DNA of 64,000 nucleotides from Holacanthus passer (Eukaryota > Chordata > Actinopteri > Pomacanthidae). The notes under the pieces were generated by a model, which saw only the letters and a program-made list of their open reading frames with translations, was not told where the DNA came from and ran no database searches. This document shows positions 55,601 through 62,274 of the stretch, in pieces. The translations under genes and the position numbers were made by a program. How positions within the stretch are numbered: the first letter of the stretch is position 1; each line of letters begins with the position of its first letter. Location: contig JAFREQ010000049.1 in the NCBI GenBank assembly GCA_025331565.1, forward strand, positions 372,001 to 436,000, in the 5' to 3' direction.

Positions 55601-56679
55601 TTTGTTTGCAGCGGATGGACCTGAGTGTTGGTGAACACTCCCGAACACTTCCAGGCCTCAAGCTCTCCAAACCTTACAATAAACTGTGGAGTATAGGGCA
55701 GGATGAAACAACCTTGCACGTTTGTGTGCCTCCTATCTGCGATAGACCTCCATCTGTCCCACTTCCTGTGACAGAAACCCACTCTCCAAGTCGTGAAAGC
55801 TCCTGCATGAGCCAAGACTCTTTGGATCCTTCCACCCCCAGCAACATCACCATTCCGCGTCCACACGGAAGGAAGACTCCTGAACTTGGTAGTGTCCTAG
55901 CACCCCCCGTGGCCCAGTCACGCTCTAAACCAGCAGGAGCTGGTGAAGGAGGGACTACATCAGGGGGACAAGAGTTTAGGCAAGCCCTGAGCAGGACAAC
56001 AGATGGAGACCTATTGAAGCCTACCAAGGCTGCTGAGGACTGTATAGATCTGATAAGCCTTCTAGACCCCCTTAACAGCTCTGCACGAACCAGTTCCACT
56101 TCATTGAGTGACGGGATAGATATTGGTGTGTCATCATCTACCTGCAAAACAACACGACCACCCAGATCTTACCCACAGGGCTTGCCTCCTTTTCCACTCC
56201 ATTCTCACATATCACTCAACCCTTTTGCCCAGTCTCTGCAGCACACCTCCCCTCAAATGCATTACTCACCGACTGGAAGTGGGAATCCCTTCAGTGTGGT
56301 CTGCGGGCCTCCACCAGGCTCTTACTTACAAAATTCACGCCAGCCACAGTCCTTTTCTACACTACAAGGGCTCTATAGACAACATTCGCCAGGCAGTTCA
56401 CCTCTGCAGCCAAGCTATGGACTGCTCCAGTCAGCCTTCCCCTCCTCAGTCACCTCCCTGCCTCACTTCTCTGCCAGCAATCATGCTCTTTCTAGCCTGG
56501 TGGACTCCACATCTGTCCCCAGTACAGCCATGAACATACTGGCAAAACCAGGTCGTGCTGAGGAAGACAGCCAGACGACTCAGGATCCTTTTGGGGATCT
56601 GCTGACTATGGCCAAGCCAGCTACATCCCAAAAAAAGAAGGTGGATGACCTGCGGAGGAGGTGGGAAACATTTGACTAA
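27919..56679 (+). CDS. dennd1a: DENN domain-containing protein 1A (connecdenn 1), Rab35 guanine-nucleotide exchange factor
   Basis: Twenty-three coding exons, all in phase, give 3009 bases (1002 residues); skipping exon 21 gives 959. Human DENND1A is 1009. The protein activates Rab35 at clathrin-coated pits and endosomes. It starts MGSRIK as in mammals. The tripartite DENN module covers about residues 7-375, with FVLTDIESKQRFGFCRL (u-DENN), VAVDVNNMLHLYASMLYERR and GSAAMLYPMHWQHVYIPVLP (c-DENN), and FLKSQAALFGSYRNAL and LFKQFIDGRLDLLNSGEGF (d-DENN). The remainder is a disordered proline/serine-rich tail. It has a clathrin-box-like LISLLDPL, NPF motifs (LNPFAQS, GNPFSVV), DPFGDLL, and a C-terminal WETF (WxxF, AP-2 ear binding). 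Intron 18 has a GC donor. In human, DENND1A lies between CRB2 and LHX2/NEK6, matching the layout here. Confidence 0.96.
29092..29143. repeat. (TA)n microsatellite
   Basis: About 26 uninterrupted TA units. Confidence 0.95.
29915..31214 (-). mobile_element. Full-length Tc1-like transposon, inactive
   Basis: Both ends match as inverted repeats: CAGTGGCATG at 29915 and CATGCCACTG ending at 31214, each flanked by TA. The length is 1300 bases, typical of Tc1. The - strand encodes MDSSKQLHSNLKIKINDAHR (near 30842), SVCNAIKKCQITGMLEIKL, and later DSFWKQVLWSDEIKTELFGQ with the first catalytic D, and KYGGGSIMLWACVAASGPGN. The rest is shifted or lost. A fragment of the same family lies at 61725-62020. 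Confidence 0.88.
31434..31498 (+). CDS. dennd1a: dennd1a exon 2
   Basis: Residues 6-28: K, then ESPEFTFEVYLEVAHSGTHN and S plus one base of G28. Acceptor TCTGTTTCAG, donor GTAAGT. Confidence 0.93.
31809..32595 (+). mobile_element. Short, internally deleted Tc1/mariner-type transposon
   Basis: Ends are inverted repeats, CAACCCCAATTCCAAAAAAG at 31809 and its complement ending GGAATTGGGGTTG at 32595, each flanked by TA (31807-31808, 32596-32597). The 787-base interior keeps only part of a transposase on the + strand: LRGRAHLRWTEMKWKTVL, then after a stop PASVMVWECISARGVGSLH. The related transposase fragment at 35373-35590 has the same block. Clearly non-autonomous. Confidence 0.85.
32715..32890 (-). 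mobile_element. TTATC-family retroposon 3' end, copy c
   Basis: + strand TTTTATTTGTCCCACAACAG, GGAAATTTCCTGTGTACAGC and AGCAAAGGGGATAGAG, followed by the minisatellite units with core AAAACTATTAACAATTTTAA. Matches copies a, b and d. The TTATC tail itself is lost. Confidence 0.7.
34320..34363 (+). CDS. dennd1a: dennd1a exon 3
   Basis: Residues 28-42: G, PEVQRQFPEDYKDP. Acceptor CTAACAG, donor CCG|GTTTGA, which is weaker than consensus. The phase joins exon 4 at 0. Confidence 0.9.
34804..34853 (+). CDS. dennd1a: dennd1a exon 4
   Basis: Residues 43-59: ETLQTVPKFCFPFSMD plus AG of S59. KFCFPF is a strongly conserved u-DENN motif. Donor CAG|GTACAC followed by a CA-rich stretch. Confidence 0.93.
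35107..35199. repeat. (CT)n microsatellite upstream of dennd1a exon 5
   Basis: Some 90 bases of CT with a few interruptions, ending 22 bases before the exon 5 acceptor AG. It effectively provides the pyrimidine tract of that splice site. Confidence 0.95.
35223..35342 (+). CDS. dennd1a: dennd1a exon 5
   Basis: Residues 59-99: S, then LTVNQVGQNFTFVLTDIESK and QRFGFCRLSSGAHTCYCIL, plus AG. Core of the u-DENN domain. Confidence 0.95.
35373..35590 (+). mobile_element. Tc1/mariner transposase fragment, family of 31809-32595
   Basis: GTTTGAAAGCCAGCATCC, then SLMVWGSISAHGMGSLHIWD, GTINAEQYIQVLEQHMLPSS. It shares the block at 32250-32330. It lies in dennd1a intron 5, 30 bases past the exon 5 donor. 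Confidence 0.75.
35620..35990 (-). mobile_element. LINE reverse-transcriptase N-terminal fragment
   Basis: The - strand reads WKDLGEVSPISLAEVAEVID, then MILSDKASEGMSSP (stop), resembling the pre-RT region 'AEV..I..L..KA.G.DEI.PE.LKAL' of fish LINEs. Fragmentary and frameshifted. Nothing else is recognised in intron 5 (35991-36774). Confidence 0.6.
36775..36844 (+). CDS. dennd1a: dennd1a exon 6
   Basis: Residues 99-122: YLPWFEVFYKLLNILADYTI then KGQ, end phase 0. YLPWFEVFYKLLN is near-invariant in DENND1 proteins. Confidence 0.95.
37378..37458 (+). CDS. dennd1a: dennd1a exon 7
   Basis: Residues 123-149: ESQWQELLVSLHTLPIPEPG then VPVHLGV. Linker between u-DENN and c-DENN. Confidence 0.94.
37769..37822 (+). 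CDS. dennd1a: dennd1a exon 8
   Basis: Residues 150-167: HSFFTVPDTGELPSIPEN. Acceptor TTTTCCAG, donor AAT|GTTAGT. Confidence 0.93.
37983..38028 (+). mobile_element. L2-type LINE 3' tail
   Basis: TTTGGCACTATATAAATAAA followed by ATTGAATTGACTTGAATTGA, the usual 3' end of fish L2/Maui-type LINEs with its short tandem tail. Almost the entire element is missing (5' truncated). Confidence 0.6.
38858..38990 (-). mobile_element. TTATC-tailed retroposon 3' end, copy d
   Basis: + strand ATAAGATAAGATATAGCTTT, ATTCGTCCCGCAGTTGGGAA, ATTCACATTGCACAGCAGC. The same end as copies a and e. Confidence 0.75.
39744..39854 (+). CDS. dennd1a: dennd1a exon 9
   Basis: Residues 168-204: RNLTEYFVAVDVNNMLHLYA, then SMLYERRILICCSKLST. 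Start of the c-DENN domain. Confidence 0.96.
39855..41503 (+). other. dennd1a: dennd1a intron 9
   Basis: 1.65 kb AT-rich intron. A 100-codon open frame at 40361-40663 has a cysteine-rich stretch (see findings) but no clear family. There is a poly-A run near 39994-40008. Confidence 0.7.
41504..41604 (+). CDS. dennd1a: dennd1a exon 10
   Basis: Residues 205-238: LTACVHGSAAMLYPMHWQHV then YIPVLPQHLLDYC plus TG. The c-DENN core that contacts Rab35 in the family structure. Confidence 0.96.
41713..42493 (-). mobile_element. hAT-superfamily transposon, 5' part with BED zinc finger
   Basis: On the - strand the terminal sequence TAGGGCTAGGCGGTATACCG starts at 42493. It is followed by a frame with FIIWNWFGFKTSDTEQTSTI, CMVCHRVVITRGGNTSNLFQ and HLKNMHTRKYEG, a BED zinc finger with C..C..H..H ligands as in ZBED-type hAT transposases. 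The protein runs into unrelated sequence at about residue 100 and the hAT dimerisation domain is absent. No 3' end was found, so this is a truncated copy. Confidence 0.8.
43583..43620. repeat. (GT)n microsatellite
   Basis: About 18 GT units in dennd1a intron 10. Confidence 0.95.
44234..44279 (+). CDS. dennd1a: dennd1a exon 11
   Basis: Residues 238-253: C, APMPYLIGVHSSLME. Conserved c-DENN motif PYLIG. Confidence 0.96.
44470..44571 (+). CDS. dennd1a: dennd1a exon 12
   Basis: Residues 254-287: KVRGLALDDVVVLNVDTNTL then ETPYDDLQSLPNDV. End of c-DENN. Confidence 0.96.
44685..44810 (+). CDS. dennd1a: dennd1a exon 13
   Basis: Residues 288-329: VSSLKSRLKKVSTTTGDGVA then RAFLKSQAALFGSYRNALQI and ES. 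Start of d-DENN. Donor TCG|GTCAGT. Confidence 0.96.
45031..45132 (+). CDS. dennd1a: dennd1a exon 14
   Basis: Residues 330-363: GEPITFNEETFVNHRSSAMR then QFLQNAIQLQLFKQ. Confidence 0.96.
45215..45302 (+). CDS. dennd1a: dennd1a exon 15
   Basis: Residues 364-393: FIDGRLDLLNSGEGFNDIFE then EEINMGEYA plus G. End of d-DENN. Confidence 0.96.
46368..46408 (+). CDS. dennd1a: dennd1a exon 16
   Basis: Residues 393-406: G, SDKTYHQWLFTVK. Flanked by a CCCACAG acceptor and GTGAGC donor. Confidence 0.94.
46570..46785 (-). mobile_element. tRNA-related SINE, copy 2
   Basis: Matches the copy at 9855-10090: + strand TGTGGTGGCTGATTGGAAAT, CAGTTTGGGGTTCCGTATCT, GGCCAAGGACACTTGAACAC and CTCTACCTCCTGAGCCACAG. 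It lies in dennd1a intron 16, antisense to the gene. Confidence 0.75.
47266..47769. mobile_element. Non-autonomous hAT-type element with perfect 8-bp target duplication
   Basis: Ends TAGTGCTGTCAAA (from 47274) and TTTTGACAGCCCTA (to 47761) are inverted repeats. AAAAATAT at 47266-47273 is repeated exactly at 47762-47769, the 8-bp duplication made by hAT transposases. The 488-base interior has repeated GATTAATC motifs and encodes no transposase. It lies in dennd1a intron 16. Confidence 0.92.
47987..48058 (+). CDS. dennd1a: dennd1a exon 17
   Basis: Residues 407-430: KGGGAIFNTVKTKANPAMKT then VYKF. Start of the basic linker after the DENN module. Confidence 0.95.
48151..48207 (+). CDS. dennd1a: dennd1a exon 18 (GC donor)
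   Basis: Residues 431-449: AKDHARMRIKEVKSRLRQK. The exon must end at AAG 48207 for the frame to join exon 19, and the intron begins GCATGT. It therefore uses a GC-AG pair rather than GT-AG. Confidence 0.9.
48527..48679 (+). CDS. dennd1a: dennd1a exon 19
   Basis: Residues 450-500: EQAENGFSTSGSAVIDDNNT then VGFTTSTGAVRREGPLRTLN and DHRPITVHFGQ. The conserved DRRPITVHFGQ of the family is present with H for R. An internal CACAG|GTGCAG could serve as an alternative donor. Confidence 0.93.
49213..49277 (+). CDS. dennd1a: dennd1a exon 20
   Basis: Residues 501-522: ARPPVLLKRPSSNVSLESSV, D plus CA. Donor CCA|GTAAGC. An internal AAT|GTGAGT looks like a donor but would change the frame relative to exon 21 or 22. 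Confidence 0.9.
49930..50730 (-). mobile_element. Decayed Tc1-like transposon
   Basis: The - strand reads MASELSVRSQTVILSKEGLS then KHQIMARLKVSNGAMNGTLK and GSVVFKAPSGRPKVTRLLED (DNA-binding region). Near 50120-50040 it has LQQDNGHKHTSNECKSYLMT, the second catalytic aspartate block. The middle is replaced or badly shifted. Same family as 13580-14115. Confidence 0.8.
51000..51523 (+). mobile_element. Short Tc1-type element
   Basis: Left end CACTGTTCAAAAGTTTGGAA (from 51004), right end TTCAGATTTCTGAATGGCAG TG (to 51523), loosely inverted, each next to TA. The CACAATGGTTTAACCAGACT block is typical of fish Tc1 5' regions. No transposase frame remains. Confidence 0.6.
51690..51818 (+). CDS. dennd1a: dennd1a exon 21, probable cassette exon
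   Basis: Residues 522-565: H, then SIRPTRHYTVFCSEDSSEDE, LQYDDDSISGFPDSFLFSVP, FE and TG of W. It starts and ends in phase 2, so including or skipping it keeps the frame: 129 bases, 43 residues. Ending at 51818 (GTCACC donor) gives FEW-PQPY, as remembered from the longer mammalian isoforms. Ending at 51827 (GTACGC) would add three residues. Both donors are weak, in keeping with alternative use. The serine/acidic stretch resembles casein kinase 2 sites. Confidence 0.75.
51819..53270 (+). other. dennd1a: dennd1a intron 21
   Basis: 1.45 kb with no recognised transposon. A 103-codon open frame at 51910-52221 matches no domain I know; it may be chance or a conserved non-coding block. Confidence 0.65.
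53271..53517 (+). CDS. dennd1a: dennd1a exon 22
   Basis: Residues 565-647: PQPYRSLKEVELIERDDPGL then GAESHTAPPSPVNEKFSNVN, LLGDIFGCQDEPDSQPVTLA and KSLEDLRTPKDSEELQAKFT, YQ. AKSLEDLR.PKD is a conserved DENND1A motif. LLGDIF may act as a clathrin-box-like or hydrophobic adaptor motif. Confidence 0.94.
53518..55611 (+). other. dennd1a: dennd1a intron 22
   Basis: 2.1 kb. The stretch 53980-54440 contains repeated near-copies of GCTAGAAAyATrAAACTTGG about 191 bases apart (54014 and 54205), suggesting an old tandem or dispersed repeat. The remainder is unassigned. Confidence 0.65.
55612..56679 (+). CDS. dennd1a: dennd1a exon 23 (last)
   Basis: Residues 648-1002 and TAA. Proline/serine-rich adaptor-binding tail. 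In order: LKLSKPYNKLWSIGQDETT, ITIPRPHGRKTPELG, CIDLISLLDPLNS (clathrin-box-like), SLNPFAQ and GNPFSVV, DPFGDLLTMAKP, and the terminal VDDLRRRWETFD with the WxxF motif. The exon is open for 356 codons, far longer than the other exons. Acceptor TTTTGTTTGCAG. Confidence 0.96.
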   Translation, partial: RMDLSVGEHSRTLPGLKLSKPYNKLWSIGQDETTLHVCVPPICDRPPSVPLPVTETHSPSRESSCMSQDSLDPSTPSNITIPRPHGRKTPELGSVLAPPVAQSRSKPAGAGEGGTTSGGQEFRQALSRTTDGDLLKPTKAAEDCIDLISLLDPLNSSARTSSTSLSDGIDIGVSSSTCKTTRPPRSYPQGLPPFPLHSHISLNPFAQSLQHTSPQMHYSPTGSGNPFSVVCGPPPGSYLQNSRQPQSFSTLQGLYRQHSPGSSPLQPSYGLLQSAFPSSVTSLPHFSASNHALSSLVDSTSVPSTAMNILAKPGRAEEDSQTTQDPFGDLLTMAKPATSQKKKVDDLRRRWETFD

Positions 56680-59304
56680 AACCTGTGAATATGTACTGAG
56701 GTGCTCCTCTTTGTCACTACCCACACTTCCCTCGCTGTATCAGGACCTTCTATTGCAGTACTACTCTACTCTGCTTATGCAACTCACGGTCATACAAGAA
56801 TAATAGCTGAATTGTTTCAGCTATTATTACATTAAAGAAATTCGAAGGAATGCAACGTAAGAGTTCTGTAATAATCTTACTTATTTCCTATTCCAAAATG
56901 ATGAATGATTTAACTAAAATTTGTTCAGAAACTTTACCTAATTAGCCTTACGTTATTCCCCGTACAAGCTAACATTAAATGTACTTCTTAGACAGCCAGC
57001 GGTTGCTACCACAACCTTCACCGTTTCCCGTGTGAAGTCAGCAACTGAAAAGGCTCCAGTAGCAAGGAGAGAGAGGGTGTCTGTGGCTCTCATGAATGTG
57101 TACAGTTATTTGCCACAGTCATCTGAGCTGATGATAGCTGAATGTTTTTCTGCTTGCTACTGTCGCTCGCCACTGTGTGACCATGGCAACCATAGAAACC
57201 ACACAGCAGAAAACAATGCAGGAGCTCATTTTACTAGGACCTGAGTTCCTTGAATCATACACGTCTTCATCAGCAGTAAACAAATAGTCAGAACAAACTG
57301 TTGAACTCGATAATATATTGATATATTAATTGTCATATTGTTAAGTATTTCCTCTGCTTAAAGCTACAGCTTGCTCTTTTTCACTATTGATTGACTATGA
57401 TGAGATTAGAGTAGGTGGATGGCAGCAACCTGTTAGCATATGATGCAGATTGTTAGTGCATTCAGATGTAGCCAGTAGTCGCAGCAACAGAGGTGTGCCC
57501 TGCTTCTGCTCATTTGAAATATCTGACTGTTAGGTTGTCAGATAGCAGACACAGTGGTAACCACTTGCTGTCTGAACACACCTGAATTCACACACCCAAA
57601 CACCCAAAACTAAAGTTATTATCCTTAAGATTTTCATTATTCCATTTTGTTAGATATTTTTGAGTTATAGTCACTGAATGTATTTGCATTCTGTAATTAC
57701 CACTCTGTGTAGTTGTTTTTTTATTATTACTGGGGGAGTCTGTCCATTGCAGGATTCAGTATGTGTACCCACACAAAAGAGATTCACTGGAAACTGCATG
57801 TACATACTGGACATGAAGCAAAAGACAGCACTGGATCATTAGTACAGTTTTATTGTGTCAGATGCCATTGTTGATTTGTTTATTAAGACAGCATGACATA
57901 ATGAATCCTTTCAGTCCACAGTTTGTTTGGCTGCGCTGTAAACAGATACCAGTTGTTCTGCCTCTCTTGCATTTCTGACAGGCCAGCTGTTCAAGGTATG
58001 TTTACTGCCCCCAGTGCTTGATACAAGTGTCATTTCCCTTGCCATTACCACTAGTAACTCAAAACAACCCAGACTGAAATCTTAAATTGGCTTTTATTAT
58101 CAAAGCATAGTCTGTAAGTGGTAAGTCCAGTTGTGCTTATGCATCAGAGAGGAAGTGTCATTTACTGCGACAGAAGTTCCTGATCCAGTTGGTAAAAATG
58201 GTCATGTGGTGATACCTTACACACACGCACAGACATGTTCCCTCCCCTACTCTGAGCTCTGCTGCTGACCAAATAGTCTGGTGAACAAATCGAGATTGTG
58301 GACTGTCTTATCAGCCCACAATACTTAAATCCATGTGTACCTGCCTAAGGATAATCTGAATTTGGTTATTTTGTTTCATTTCCACACATTGTACCCAGGA
58401 AATCACATAAAAAAACAGGCCTTGCTTCAAAATGTTGCCAGATGCCAACAGTTCTTTGCCCATTGGCACTCACAATCACTCACAAATTGCTAACACCGTT
58501 CTTTGCACAGCAGCCTCTTGTGTCATCTGTCTTAAATTCCACCACATTAGCTTTACTCAGAATAGATCAGTATAGATTTGTGACTTTAAAAATAGCACGC
58601 AGTATTTCCTGAAAGAGGAAACAGGATATATATTACAATCACAACAGCATATGTATTAATGATGTCAACTTCTATGATTAGCTTGTATTATTACCAGTAG
58701 CTAGTCTGCTGTAGTTGATGAACATTCTAATGGTATTATGGTACTGTAGCTGCAAAGTGTGGTGCATCTCGATCATGCAGTTAGCTCACCTATTGATGTT
58801 TTTGGTAAATTCATTGCACTTTTTTTTTATATATAATCCCATCTTTGGCTTCTCTCACTGACCTGTGAACATGTGTTGCCTCCTACTGTTTTTTAAAGAA
58901 ACTTTAAGTAAACCTGCAAACCTACAATAGCCTGTACTGTCCCTAAAATGATTTGTAAACATTTCTGTCTAATTAAATATATGGGGACTTTGAAACACTT
59001 TATTGTATATCTGTTGTTTTAAAGGATCCTTTTGCCAATTCTGCTGCTGCTATTACTTTTGGTTTGTCAGTGATTGTGTGTTGAGTTACAGGCTGCTTAT
59101 ACATTGTGATGTCAAATGTTCATAGAGAACAGTAACAACAAATCTCACAATTTTGTCACCAGTTTCTAGTTCAGCTATTCTAAATTCTCCTACAACAGAA
59201 ATTGTGTGTGTGTCACACCTTGTCAGCCTTTACTGCTTTCCCGGCGATCTTGAAGAGTTCATGTATGGTGAATACCAAAAAGTCCTAATCGCACAAGTCT
59301 AGTT

Positions 59305-59379
<75 letters not shown>
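59305..59379. repeat. (GT)n microsatellite
   Basis: About 37 uninterrupted GT units. Confidence 0.95.
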
Positions 59380-61501
59380 TCTTCATTTGATTGAAATTTA
59401 ACAACTGACCCTGTATTACGTTGAGCTACATGGACATTACCTCGTTACCTTATCTTTTTCACTGTGCATTGTGTGGAAGTTACATAGGAGCCAACTTAAA
59501 CTGACTTGCACAAGTTTCACAGTTCTACTAATTACTTTATAGACACATTGCCAACACTGACTAAAAGCTGGAGGAAATAGTTACCCTGGACAAAATTATA
59601 AACCTTCCAGCATCTTTTGGGGAAATCCAGCAGTTTTTTTTCCGCGGAAGGCATTGGCACAACTGAATGTCATTCACTTTTAAATCCCTTTTTGTAAGAA
59701 AAGATGACTTTTCAAACTTCTTCTATACATGCTCTTTGGATTGCATTTGCACCTGGCTGAGATGTGATCACAGTGTGAACCTGACCACCCCACGAACACA
59801 GCAGCATCCTGGGCACACAGGTTCCCGACTCTTGGTTACAGTAAATGAACCAAGTAGACCTGGACGTGGACAGAGCATGTGCATTCTGAATAGTAGAGAC
59901 GATGGCAGCTGGAAGGCCAAGGCTGCTCAGTCACACCCAAGATCGTGCCCCCTGCCTGACATAGAGTTATTAGGCAGATCTGGTGTCAGCCACTGATCCG
60001 CCAAGGCTAGTCAAGATAGGTCTGGGAACTGTTGTGTCACAAAAGCCCGGAGAATCGGCCAAATTGATCTACACTCTTGCTCAAACACTTAATGAACTTT
60101 GCCTTTTCAAGTCTAACTGACTCAAGGAAAGATGCTCAAAGAAACTCGCCAGAGGTGAACAAGTCAGTTACAGAAAGAGTTTCCTGTGTTCTCAAATACA
60201 GCAACACCAACGAACTGGAGTCGATCCTGGAATCAGACTGAATAAGGGTTCTCAACATACCAGCCTTTATACTGTTTGGAGGCTGTAAGAGGTTCCTCTT
60301 CCTTTTGACTACTCATGTCCATATTTATTGTTATTTGACCAAACCAGAAGTTTCCGGAAATTTGTAACTCAGACATGCCTGCTGATGTCAGTGACTTCCC
60401 ATAGGTGATTTTTTTTCTAAAAATGACTAGATTTCTTTACATAAATACACATGATGGTTCAATATGTGATCATGCATGATTGTTATAGGATATTTATGAT
60501 TAGTAATACCATATATTTAATTTAGTCTCCCTCACACAGGATATATGTCTTATCCAACTTGATACATTAAACCACATAGGATACGTTGAGGTTTTACACA
60601 ACAGAACCACTCCTCAGTCCTACAACTATCTGTCTGACTATCTTGGAGAGGCTCCACTCCTCCTGGAGTAGACCCCCTCTGGACATCTGTCTGTTGTGCA
60701 GCACCCTCTGCTGTGAGGTACAGCAGGTTAACATGGTTGGGTAAGCTCAGCCACATGCCTCCCACACTATCCTGGTCAAGAGTCCCAACCCAACTGTCCA
60801 GGGAGGCATATGTGAAGACCTGGACATTATTAGGAATGCACCCCAACCACACCCCCTCATGAAGGTGGTTGGGTGAGTCCCAGAATGCCACGTCCCTTCA
60901 TACCAGTGCAGGGATGTGGGACTCAAACCATTTGCCTTGGCCCAGATGTAGCCAGAGCTGTGCAAACCAGTGTTAGAGATTTTTATGTGCAGCAGCCTCA
61001 GGTGCACCACCAGATGGCCTGGTGACATAATTTTGAGAAGTGACATGATGCTCCTCTCTTGTATTGAGGCCTTGAACTACTCTTCTGACAGTCGTGCAGT
61101 TATGGTATGGTATTCCAAGAGTATTTCAAAATATTTCTGCACAGTGGTATTGATACTTTTGCTTAAGTAAAAGATCCGAGTACTTTTTCCACCACTGGGT
61201 ATCTGTAACAGCAGATGATTAGAATTAATTCATAACATTCAGTCATGTGCTGATTGAGGAAACGACAAGGTGATTTCCTAAGAGTTTTAAATATTGTATT
61301 TGCTCAAACTATGCATTTTTTTTTAAATTTGGTCTAGACAAAGTGAACCAAATAGGTCTGAAAGTAACTGGATGTGTCCTCAAATGGTCACCTTACAAAA
61401 GCACTTTTGACCTAAATTATAGGTCATATTCAACATGATGTTGTTTGTCACACTTGTGGGTATAATTTTTCGCTTTGAACTTGGGCTAAGCTAGCTCTTT
61501 T

Positions 61502-61552
61502 AAGATAAGATATTCCTTTATTTGTCCCACAGTGGGGAAATTCACTTTCCCT
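61502..61552 (-). mobile_element. TTATC-tailed retroposon 3' end, copy e
   Basis: + strand AAGATAAGATATTCCTTTAT, TTGTCCCACAGTGGGGAAAT. Only the terminal 50 bases are left. Confidence 0.7.
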
Positions 61553-61724
61553 GCCTCTCATGTCCTCCAATGAGTCAGACCTAAATTAGTCTGTGATGGC
61601 TGTGGCGGGTTCACAATCATTGTTAGGAAAGGCCAAGTTACGCAAATTTCAAAGCTGTATAAATACTCTTGACTCCTCAAACCTTGTTCCAACAATCAGC
61701 AGCCACAGGCTTCTCTAAGCAGAT

Positions 61725-62020
61725 GCCCAGCACTCCAAAAATTTAAATAATTGATGGCTACAAACCAGGAGAAGTCAATAAGAAGATATCAAAAACTTTC
61801 CAGGTAGCCATTGCCTGTGTTTGGCGCGTAATAAAGAAATGGCAATTTAACATGAATGGTGAAGATGAAGTGAAGTGAAGCCCAAAAACTCTTAGAGAGA
61901 ACTGCAAAAGACCTTCAGGAAGATTTAACAGACACTGGAGTGGTGGTGCACTGTTCTACTGTGCAGTGGCACCTACAAAAATAAGGCCTTCATGGAAGAA
62001 CCATCAGAAGTAATATATAT
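61725..62020 (+). mobile_element. Tc1-like transposase fragment, family of 29915-31214
   Basis: Shares CACTGGAGTGGTGGTGCACT, GTTCTACTGTGCAGTGGCAC and CTTCATGGAAGAACCATCAG with the - strand of the 29915-31214 element (near 30600-30530). Only the DNA-binding and linker portion is present. Confidence 0.75.
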
Positions 62021-62084
62021 GTATATATAATTTAATGTAATTAATTAAAAAGTCATTTAGTGTGCTAGTAAATATTAAACATGG

Positions 62085-62235
62085 GGGCTGAATGACTAGG
62101 TGAATTGCCCAAAGTTTGAATGTTGTCTGTCTCTGTTTGATAGACTGGTCTGGTGGCCTGTCCTACATAACACATGCTGAGATAGGCTCCTCCTGCGACT
62201 CCAAACAGCATTAGTGGTTTAGATAATGGATGAAT
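62085..62235 (+). mobile_element. Truncated SINE-type repeat, 3' end
   Basis: GGTCTGGTGGCCTGTCCTAC, GAGATAGGCTCCTCCTGCGA, AGTGGTTTAGATAATGGATG correspond to the last 150 bases of the repeat at 20126-20500. Confidence 0.6.
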
Positions 62236-62268
62236 AATCAGGTATGACACTTCGAATACAAATTTCAC

Positions 62269-62274
62269 TTTATT
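62269..62274 (-). terminator. crb2: Candidate crb2 poly(A) signal
   Basis: TTTATT on the + strand, AATAAA on the crb2 strand, about 1.46 kb past the crb2 stop codon. Other TTTATT hexamers occur at about 62413 and 62503. Confidence 0.35.

Larger units (their letters stand above)
56680..62268. other. dennd1a 3' UTR and dennd1a-crb2 intergenic region
   Basis: No AATAAA is obvious on the + strand soon after the stop; ATTAAA occurs at 56831-56836 and 58972-58977, and the 3' UTR may be long. Contains a long (GT)n at 59305-59379, an unexplained 113-codon - strand frame (60550-60891), a TTATC tail, a Tc1 fragment and a truncated SINE. Otherwise unassigned. Confidence 0.65.

Noticed and set aside
55674..56147. 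157-codon - strand open frame
   Set aside because: Antisense shadow of dennd1a exon 23, which has clear homology, intact splice acceptor and stop.
56123..56533. 136-codon + strand open frame
   Set aside because: Out-of-frame reading of the same dennd1a exon; low-complexity His/Ser/Leu composition.
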